NCBI GenBank assembly: GCA_016703665.1
Contig: JADJBS010000006.1
Location: forward strand, 124,001-188,000
Origin: Candidatus Defluviibacillus avedoerensis
Lineage (GTDB): Bacteria > Pseudomonadota > Gammaproteobacteria > Burkholderiales > Burkholderiaceae_C
Length of the DNA stretch: 64,000 bases
Reading direction: 5' to 3'
Below the pieces are notes generated by a model. The model saw nothing but the letters and a program-made list of their open reading frames with translations. It was not told where the DNA came from and searched no databases. Positions 58,302 to 64,000 of this stretch are shown in pieces. How positions within the stretch are numbered: position 1 is the first letter of the stretch; each line of letters opens with the position of its first letter. The translations under genes were made by a program, and so were the position numbers.

Positions 58302-59087
58302 TCAGGCCACAGCGTGGCAGCCCGCGTCGACATAAATGGTTTGCCCCGTCATGCCAGACGCGGCATCTGTGCACAGAAAGGTGCTCAGTGAGGCAATCTC
58401 TTTCGGGGTGACCAAGCGCTTGAGCGGTGCTTTCTGGATCGCGTTGTCAATCAATTCACTGAATGAATCGATACCAGATGCGGCTCGAGTCATGATCGGC
58501 CCCGGTGACACGGCATGGACCCGGATACCTTGTGGCCCCAGCTCCAGCGCCACATAACGCACCAGGGATTCGAGCGCGGCTTTGATCGGGCCCATCAGGC
58601 CATAGTGCGGAACAGCCTCGTCAGCACCCAGGTACGTCATGGTCACCATGCTGCCGCCCTGGGGCATGTGCGGCGCGCACAGCTTGGCCAGTGTGGCAAA
58701 GCTGTGACAAGACACTTCCATCGCACGGGCAAACCCGGTACTTGAGCTGTCAATGACCTGCCCATGCAGGTCTGCCAGCGGCGCCCAAGCGATGGAATGC
58801 ATCACAAAGTCGAGCTTTCCCATTTGCTGCACAGCTTGCTTGACGGTGGCGTCGAGTTCGCCAGCCTGTTCAACGTCACAGGTCACGAGTGTGATACCTG
58901 CGGGAACAGTGAGCGGTTCAACAAAGCGCCGCGCCTTTTCATTCAGGCAAGTGACGACCACGTCAGCGCCTTGCTCACGCGCCAATTGCGCGCAGCCCCA
59001 GGCAATGCTGTGTTCGTTTGCCACACCCAGAACCAGCCCTTTTTTGCCTTTAAGGCTGAATGCTGGAGAAGAAATGTTCATGTTCAT
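58302..59087 (-). CDS. fabI: enoyl-[acyl-carrier-protein] reductase (NADH), FabI type
   Basis: A 261-residue SDR enzyme reducing the enoyl double bond in fatty-acid elongation. The NADH motif GVANEHSIAWG, the catalytic Tyr-x6-Lys (YGLMGPIK) and RVHAVSPGPIMTRAA are characteristic. It sits in the phaC-MaoC/Pta-ackA block, so may be a second, specialised copy with a genomic main fabI elsewhere; that was not tested. Confidence 0.93.
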   Translation of the reverse strand: MNMNISSPAFSLKGKKGLVLGVANEHSIAWGCAQLAREQGADVVVTCLNEKARRFVEPLTVPAGITLVTCDVEQAGELDATVKQAVQQMGKLDFVMHSIAWAPLADLHGQVIDSSSTGFARAMEVSCHSFATLAKLCAPHMPQGGSMVTMTYLGADEAVPHYGLMGPIKAALESLVRYVALELGPQGIRVHAVSPGPIMTRAASGIDSFSELIDNAIQKAPLKRLVTPKEIASLSTFLCTDAASGMTGQTIYVDAGCHAVA

Positions 59088-59171
59088 GGTGGATATATGC
59101 TGCAGTGCAACAGTGACAGATCAAAGAAATGCTGCGAGCTGAATACACCAGCTCGCCATAAAAGTACTCAG

Positions 59172-59615
59172 TCAGGCATGTGAGAGCAGGCCTTTCAGGT
59201 CCACGCCGTCGGCCCCAGCTTTGAAGCCTTCGCGTGACATATGAGCCTCTGCATCGATCATGATTTGTCGTGTGGCGGGCGCACCCACCTGGTCGACAAA
59301 ACGCTTTTCAATGCCGTAACGCATCACGATCAAACCTCGCAACTCTTGTCGCGTATGGGCGACACGACGATCCAGCCCACCCCAGGGTCGGCCATGACCT
59401 TGCCGGTCTGCACGGCGTTCAACCGGTACAGGCTCGCTTGGTGGCGCATGCAACACACTGGCGATGTGCTCTTCGTTGTCTAGCGATATGCCCAAGGCAA
59501 TCGCCAGGCGCGCAATCCGGGCGTTGATTTCTTCAATCGAATGTTCCATGCGGTCAAGCCGGGCATCGTCTGCCCGCGCATCAGCCAGGGCATCGAGTTG
59601 CGCCTCAGTCTGCAT
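59172..59615 (-). CDS. uncharacterised protein between phaC and fabI
   Basis: A 147-residue protein overlapping the end of phaC by 11 bp. Residues 1-45 form a probable amphipathic/coiled helix (LDALADARADDARLDRMEHS); the middle is Arg/Gly/Pro-rich; the C-terminal 55 residues (LRGLIVMRYGIEKRFVDQVG, then MIDAEAHMSREGFKAGADG) look like a small globular region. I do not recognise a family. The overlap with phaC suggests a function with PHA or this block, for example a granule or synthase partner, which is inference only. Confidence 0.65.
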   Translation of the reverse strand: MQTEAQLDALADARADDARLDRMEHSIEEINARIARLAIALGISLDNEEHIASVLHAPPSEPVPVERRADRQGHGRPWGGLDRRVAHTRQELRGLIVMRYGIEKRFVDQVGAPATRQIMIDAEAHMSREGFKAGADGVDLKGLLSHA

Positions 59616-61446
59616 AGCGCACCATCACGTATTCACCAGGGGCGTTGCACAGGGCCTGCTTGGCGGGAATGGCTTTTGCCGGAACCTGCTCGCCCGAACG
59701 ATCAGCCAGCCACGCGTGCATGGCCTCCCACCAAGACCCATCAAACAGGGGGGCTTTAGCGACCCATTCGTCAGGCGCTGTCCAGTCATGGCCTTTGTCA
59801 GCGGCAGCCATCTGGTAGCTGCGGTTGGCATGCCCAGGCTCAGAAATGATGCCTGCGTTGTGTCCGCCCGCTGCCAGGATAAACGTGGTTTGGGTATCGG
59901 TCAGCAGGTGAATCTTGTAAACCGAACGCCAGGGGGACACGTGATCACGCACAGTGCCCACCACCAACATGGGGGCCTTGATGTCCATCAGCGCCACGCC
60001 CATGCCCGCCACCCGGTAATGCCCGTTTGCCAGCGCATTGTTCAGGAACAACGACGACAGGTACTCAGAATGCATGCGCTCGGGCAAGCGTGTCAGATCG
60101 GCGTTCCAGCTCATCATGTCGTTTCCCACCTCATCCTGGCCCAGGAGGTAGCGGCGGGTGTTGCGTGACCAGATCAGGTCTCGCGAATTCAGGAACTGGA
60201 AAGAGCCCGCCATCTGTTTGCCTGACAGGTAGCCCTTTTCTGCCATGTCTTCGCGCAGGGTTTTGAGTTGATCGTCATCAATGAACACGCCCAGTTCACC
60301 CGGCTCGGTAAAGTCTGTCTGCGCTGCCAGCAGCGTGACGCTGGCCAGTTCTGGCAGTTCGTCAAATGCGGCGTGGTCTTCCTGGCGACGGTGGGGCATC
60401 GCTGCCTTGCCTTTGGCGCCCTTGTTCAATTGGGCACGCCGACCCAGCGCCGAGGCGATGATGGACAGGAAGGTACCACCCAGGCAGTAGCCCAGGCTGT
60501 GGATGCGCTCGGCACCCGTGGCCGTCTTCACCGCAGCCATGGCGTCTACCACGCCCAGCTGCAAATAGTCTTGCATTCCCAGTTCGCGGTCGCTCGCATC
60601 CGGATTCCGCCAAGACACGATGAACACCGTGTGACCTTTGCCGACCAGGTAGCGCACCATGGAGTTCTCGGGTGAGAGATCCAGGATGTAATACTTCATG
60701 ATGCAGGACGGGATAATCAGCAGCGGCTCAGGAAACACCGTCTTGGTCATCGGCGTGTACTGGATCAGCTCTATCAGGTGGTTGCGAAACACCACCTTGC
60801 CTGGCGTGATGGCAACCTGCTTGCCGACTTCAAAGTCCAACTCAGCCAGCGTGTCTGGGTTGGCATCGGTACGTGCCTGGCGCATGGCCTGCATATCACG
60901 GGTGTAGCTCTCGAATCCCTTGAGCCAGGTTTGGCCCATGGATTCCTGGCCTTTTCTAAGCACCTCTGGGTTGGTCGCCGCCCAGTTGGACGGTGAGAGC
61001 GCATCCATCCACTGGCGTGCAAAAAAGCTCATCATGTGCTGGTGGTGGCGCGACACACCTTCTACCTGGGTGGCGTCACCCCACCATTTTTCACTGGCCT
61101 TGAAGCTGTCTTTGAGGGTATTGAATGGCCACTGATTCCATCCTTCGTCTTTAAAACGACCGTCCTTTTCGACGACAGTTGGTGCATCGGCTGCACCATG
61201 GGGCTTGCCCGAGAGCGAGGCGGCAAACACCTGATAAGAGAACTTGGCAGCTTCTTGCGCCAGTTTCAGCTGGCGCTCAGGCGACGCGGCCAAGTGCATC
61301 GCCCAATCTGCGTAAGCGAGTGACAGCGAGATAGGGGACATTCCCCCGCTCATCTTGGCTAACTTGCTATGGATCAGCGCATCAAGCGATTTGCCCGCAT
61401 GGCTTTGCGAAACTGCGTCAAGGGAGGGATTTTTGGGGGTGTTCAT
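59605..61446 (-). CDS. phaC: class I polyhydroxyalkanoate synthase
   Basis: A 613-residue synthase polymerising (R)-3-hydroxyacyl-CoA into PHA. The N-terminal PhaC_N domain (WNQWPFNTLKDSFKASEKWW) is followed by the alpha/beta-hydrolase core, with lipase-like box GYCLGG (Cys321 as nucleophile), a late Asp (GTVRDHVSPW) and His (GGHNAG). Length fits class I. No phaA, phaB or phasin gene is adjacent. Confidence 0.93.
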   Translation of the reverse strand: MNTPKNPSLDAVSQSHAGKSLDALIHSKLAKMSGGMSPISLSLAYADWAMHLAASPERQLKLAQEAAKFSYQVFAASLSGKPHGAADAPTVVEKDGRFKDEGWNQWPFNTLKDSFKASEKWWGDATQVEGVSRHHQHMMSFFARQWMDALSPSNWAATNPEVLRKGQESMGQTWLKGFESYTRDMQAMRQARTDANPDTLAELDFEVGKQVAITPGKVVFRNHLIELIQYTPMTKTVFPEPLLIIPSCIMKYYILDLSPENSMVRYLVGKGHTVFIVSWRNPDASDRELGMQDYLQLGVVDAMAAVKTATGAERIHSLGYCLGGTFLSIIASALGRRAQLNKGAKGKAAMPHRRQEDHAAFDELPELASVTLLAAQTDFTEPGELGVFIDDDQLKTLREDMAEKGYLSGKQMAGSFQFLNSRDLIWSRNTRRYLLGQDEVGNDMMSWNADLTRLPERMHSEYLSSLFLNNALANGHYRVAGMGVALMDIKAPMLVVGTVRDHVSPWRSVYKIHLLTDTQTTFILAAGGHNAGIISEPGHANRSYQMAAADKGHDWTAPDEWVAKAPLFDGSWWEAMHAWLADRSGEQVPAKAIPAKQALCNAPGEYVMVRYAD

Positions 61447-61507
61447 GTTTAACCGGTAGGGCTGGCACAGAATTCACCAGCACATAGAGACACTAACACC
61501 CAAAGTC

Positions 61508-61544
61508 TAGGGTTTTCCCTAATCCCTTGGGTTAGAGTGGGTTA
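61508..61544. promoter_or_regulatory. repeats upstream of phaC
   Basis: A TAGGG-TTTT-CCCTA palindrome (61508-61521) and two direct TGGGTTA repeats (61528-61534 and 61538-61544, 10 bp apart) in the phaC-pgk spacer. Likely an operator for a dimeric regulator; the regulator is not identified. Confidence 0.45.
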
Positions 61545-61600
61545 TTTTGCAGCGTCACGTGATTGACACAAACGCCCAAGCAAATGAGCGAGATCGGGTC

Positions 61601-62794
61601 TTAGCCCTCAGCGCGCTTTTGCAAAATCTCAAACGCGGGCAGCGTCTTGCCCTCCAACACTTCCAGGAAAGCGCCGCCGCCAGTGGAGATGTAACCCACC
61701 TGTTTTTCAATGCCGTACTTGGCAATAGCGGCAAGCGTGTCACCACCTCCCGCTATCGAAAACGCAGCGCTTTCGGCAATGGCGTGGGCCAAAGTCTTGG
61801 TGCCGTTGGCGAAGGCATCGAACTCGAAGACGCCTACGGGGCCGTTCCACACGATGGTGCCTGCGGCTTTGAGCTGTTCGGCCAGTTTGGCAGCGGTCTC
61901 TGGGCCAATGTCCAGGATCAGGTCGTCGTCAGCCACATCGGTCGCGGCCTTGACGGTGGCCACTGCATCGGCAGCAAAGGTTTTGGCACAGACCACATCA
62001 GTTGGAATAGGCACAGCTGCGCCACGGGCCTTCATGGCTTCAATGACGGCTTTGGCCTGGTCCAGCAAGTCAGGCTCGGCCAAGCTCTTGCCAATCTTCA
62101 GGCCTGCGGCCAGCATGAAGGTGTTGGCAATGCCGCCGCCGACGATCAGACCATCGACTTTGCTGGATAAGGCTTGGAGGATGGTGAGCTTGGTGCTGAC
62201 TTTGGAGCCTGCCACGATGGCGACCAGCGGACGCTTGGGATTGGCAAGGGCTTTTGAAATGGCATCCATCTCGGCGGCCAGCAGCGGCCCTGCGCTGGCG
62301 ATCGGAGCATACTGGGCAATACCGTAGGTGGTGGCTTCAGCGCGGTGGGCAGTGCCAAAGGCGTCGTGCACAAAGATGTCGCACAGGGCGGCGAGCTTTT
62401 TGGCCAGATCGGGGTTATTCTTCTTTTCGCCTTTGTTGACGCGGCAGTTTTCCAGCAGCACCACTTGGCCGGGCTGAACCGTAACGCCGTCTACCCAATG
62501 GGTGACCAGCGGAACCTCACGGCCCAGCAACTCGCCCAGGCGCTTGGCAACGGGGGCCAAAGAGTCTTCTGGTCTGAACTCGCCTTCGGTGGGGCGCCCC
62601 AGGTGGGAGGTGACCATGACGGCAGCACCAGCGTCCAGGGCCATCTGGATGCAGGGCACGCTGGCGCGGATGCGGGTGTCTTCGGTGATGTGGCCTGCGT
62701 CGTCTTGGGGGACGTTCAGGTCAGCACGGATGAAGACGCGTTGATTCTTGGCACGGCCCTGGGCGCAGAGGTCGGAGAAGCGGATGAATTTCAT
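61601..62794 (-). CDS. pgk: phosphoglycerate kinase
   Basis: A 397-residue glycolytic kinase. RADLNVPQDD, TSHLGRPTEGEF, CRVNKGEKKN and the C-terminal GGGDTLAAIAKYGIEKQVGYISTGGGAFLE are diagnostic. Commonly next to pyk-fba in Burkholderiales; here five genes separate it from pyk. Confidence 0.97.
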   Translation of the reverse strand: MKFIRFSDLCAQGRAKNQRVFIRADLNVPQDDAGHITEDTRIRASVPCIQMALDAGAAVMVTSHLGRPTEGEFRPEDSLAPVAKRLGELLGREVPLVTHWVDGVTVQPGQVVLLENCRVNKGEKKNNPDLAKKLAALCDIFVHDAFGTAHRAEATTYGIAQYAPIASAGPLLAAEMDAISKALANPKRPLVAIVAGSKVSTKLTILQALSSKVDGLIVGGGIANTFMLAAGLKIGKSLAEPDLLDQAKAVIEAMKARGAAVPIPTDVVCAKTFAADAVATVKAATDVADDDLILDIGPETAAKLAEQLKAAGTIVWNGPVGVFEFDAFANGTKTLAHAIAESAAFSIAGGGDTLAAIAKYGIEKQVGYISTGGGAFLEVLEGKTLPAFEILQKRAEG

Positions 62795-62836
62795 AGGGGT
62801 CTCACTTTTCAGGAATCAAAAAATTTTAGGCTTGCC

Positions 62837-63271
62837 TCATTGCCCCAGGCTGACCAAATGGGCCGGATTGGCACCTTTAACGCAGCTTAAGGTAATGCCT
62901 TTGTCCAAGGTCACCAAGCAGCCGTCGTGGGCAACAGCCAGCGCCAGCAGGTACGCATCGGTCAATTGTGCGGGGCGAATCGTGTAGTTCCAGTCAAACA
63001 CATCACTTCTCGCGGTATTGATGTCGTCCGCCCAAAACTCGTGCAACGGGCTTTGCATGGCTTGGCGCAAGCCGCCAATCACCACATCCATCGGAAGGCG
63101 GTTGGGGTAGTTGGGCTGCGAGAGGATGCGCACGCAACCGTTCAAGGTGATCGGGCAGCTTGCCCAGCCGTTGGCGGCGTTGACCGGCAGCCAATGCGTG
63201 ACCAGCGGATGGTGAATGTGGCTCGCGTCCAGCAAGGCGATCAGGATGCTTGTGTCGAGCAGGGCGCGCAC
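62837..63271 (-). CDS. PIN-domain ribonuclease, VapC-like toxin
   Basis: A 144-residue PIN protein with the N-terminal acidic residue in LLDTSILIALLD, a central segment where Asn replaces the usual acidic residue (PITLNGCVRILSQPNYPN), and late acidic residues (LTDAYLLALAVAHDGCLVTLDKGI). The Asn variant is typical of one subfamily as I recall it. It follows the antitoxin gene by 5 bp. Confidence 0.85.
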   Translation of the reverse strand: MRALLDTSILIALLDASHIHHPLVTHWLPVNAANGWASCPITLNGCVRILSQPNYPNRLPMDVVIGGLRQAMQSPLHEFWADDINTARSDVFDWNYTIRPAQLTDAYLLALAVAHDGCLVTLDKGITLSCVKGANPAHLVSLGQ

Positions 63272-63276
63272 AGGAT

Positions 63277-63537
63277 TCAGTCGCCGGTTTCATCACGCAG
63301 GGCGCGAACCATATCGTTGGTGACGATCTTGCCGCCGCTAATCAATGGCACAAAGCCGTAGACCGCAACGGGTTCTGCCGCCCGCACAGCCGGCGCTGCG
63401 TCGCCATGGGCCAAGCCCTGTTGAATGGCTCTGCGCATCACATCAGAAATGATCCTGCCTGACGTGGTGTGGGCTGCCCGGGCCAAGGCTTTGGCCGCAT
63501 CCAGCACGTCGTCGTCAATGTCTAGCGTAGTGCGCAT
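63277..63537 (-). CDS. VapB-like antitoxin
   Basis: An 86-residue protein with an N-terminal ribbon-helix-helix-like segment (MRTTLDIDDDVLDAAKALA) and an extended C-terminal tail (YGFVPLISGGKIVTNDMV) suited to toxin neutralisation. It precedes a PIN-domain toxin in the same strand with 5 bp between, a standard type II arrangement. Confidence 0.82.
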   Translation of the reverse strand: MRTTLDIDDDVLDAAKALARAAHTTSGRIISDVMRRAIQQGLAHGDAAPAVRAAEPVAVYGFVPLISGGKIVTNDMVRALRDETGD

Positions 63538-63591
63538 GTGTCAATTGTATCTAATGCAACTGCATCAGATGCGATTGTTGGTGAATCAGGC

Positions 63592-63939
63592 TCACCAGCC
63601 TAACCCCACATGCAGCGGCACATACACGGCCATCCCCACCACAATGGTGCCCAGCACCGCCTGGCCTTGGCCATGGCGCCAATAGAAAAACGCCACCCCA
63701 GCGGCCACCGCGTAAAGCCGGGCGTCCTGCCAGGTCGTGATCAACAGGCCTTGCGCCATCACCACTTCTGGGAATACCACGGCAGACAGGGCCGCAATCG
63801 GGGCATATTGGAGGCCGTGGTCAGCCCAGGCGGGCAACTTCCAGGGTTTGCTGGAGATAAAGAAAAAGCAGCGTGCCACTACCGTCACGCAGGCCAGCAG
63901 CAATATCGTGACAACAGTCCAGGTATCTGTGCCAACCAT
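63592..63939 (-). CDS. azlD: AzlD-family branched-chain amino-acid export subunit
   Basis: A 115-residue membrane protein with three to four hydrophobic segments; motifs FFISSKPWKLPAW and YAPIAALSAVVFPEV are typical of AzlD. AzlC-AzlD pairs export branched-chain amino acids. ATG 63939 overlaps the upstream stop (TAATG). Confidence 0.85.
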   Translation of the reverse strand: MVGTDTWTVVTILLLACVTVVARCFFFISSKPWKLPAWADHGLQYAPIAALSAVVFPEVVMAQGLLITTWQDARLYAVAAGVAFFYWRHGQGQAVLGTIVVGMAVYVPLHVGLGW

Positions 63940-64000
63940 TACTTGTCCTCCTGAGGACGCATCAACGCGGTTTGCTCCAGGACCAGGGACATGGCGACGG
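63939..64000 (-). CDS. azlC: azlC 3' end (cut by window edge)
   Basis: Only the last 19 codons (VAMSLVLEQTALMRPQEDK) are in the window, ending in TAA that overlaps the azlD start. Identity as AzlC is inferred from the partner gene. Confidence 0.5.
   Translation of the reverse strand, partial: VAMSLVLEQTALMRPQEDK

Overview
The window looks like one chromosomal segment of a betaproteobacterium of the order Burkholderiales, most likely family Comamonadaceae (Rhodoferax/Polaromonas-like). This is inferred from the style of the encoded proteins and from gene order: tRNA-Tyr/Gly/Thr-tuf-tRNA-Trp-secE-nusG-rplKAJL-rpoBC, an rpe/gph/trpEGDC block, and a pgk...pyk-fba-purC block. No database search was run.

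Layout. 0-10 kb: a Crp-like regulator (cut by the left edge), trxB, rpmB-rpmG, a fatty-acid desaturase, an RsmB/NOP-type RNA methyltransferase, a DUF1653 protein, purN, a glutathione S-transferase, a tautomerase, cca, an MFS exporter and a Surface-adhesin-E-like orphan. 10.5-11.7 kb: a complete IS5-family element with TTAG target duplications. 11.75-31 kb: tRNA-Phe, ntrX/ntrY, DUF4390, rsmB and then the large transcription/translation operon read leftward from a strong promoter near 30.8 kb. 30.8-37.2 kb: ung and the trp operon, with a lysE-type exporter inside it and a Trp-codon leader peptide plus terminator in front of trpE. 37.3-42.5 kb: a lemA-TPM-TPM trio, rpe, and an exbB-exbD-exbD-tonB energising cluster. 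42.5-52 kb: apaG, a Gcr-type membrane protein, thiL, an accessory islet (small secreted protein, broken lysR, PIG-L deacetylase, orphan binding protein, tautomerase, small ORF, lysR) and pgpA. 52-62.8 kb: purC, fba and pyk, then a phaC-ORF147-fabI-MaoC/Pta-ackA block lying between pyk and pgk. 62.8-64 kb: a VapBC-like pair and azlCD (azlC cut by the right edge).

A dominant technical feature is a high rate of single-base indels between about 7 and 30 kb, and again in a lysR at 46.7-47.6 kb. Essential genes (rpoB, rpoC, tuf, cca, rsmB) are split into successive frames, often at homopolymers, while the aligned pieces keep the expected total length. I read these as sequence errors, not gene decay, and annotate each gene over its full span.

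Most of the window is conserved housekeeping. The parts most worth a second look are the trp attenuator, the five-gene polyhydroxyalkanoate/acetyl-phosphate block, the thiL-pgpA islet with a deacetylase/binding-protein pair, the AT-rich hairpin insertion inside thiL with related sequences elsewhere, and the NtrX-like regulator without an AAA+ domain. I found no CRISPR array, prophage, or clearly novel defence system.
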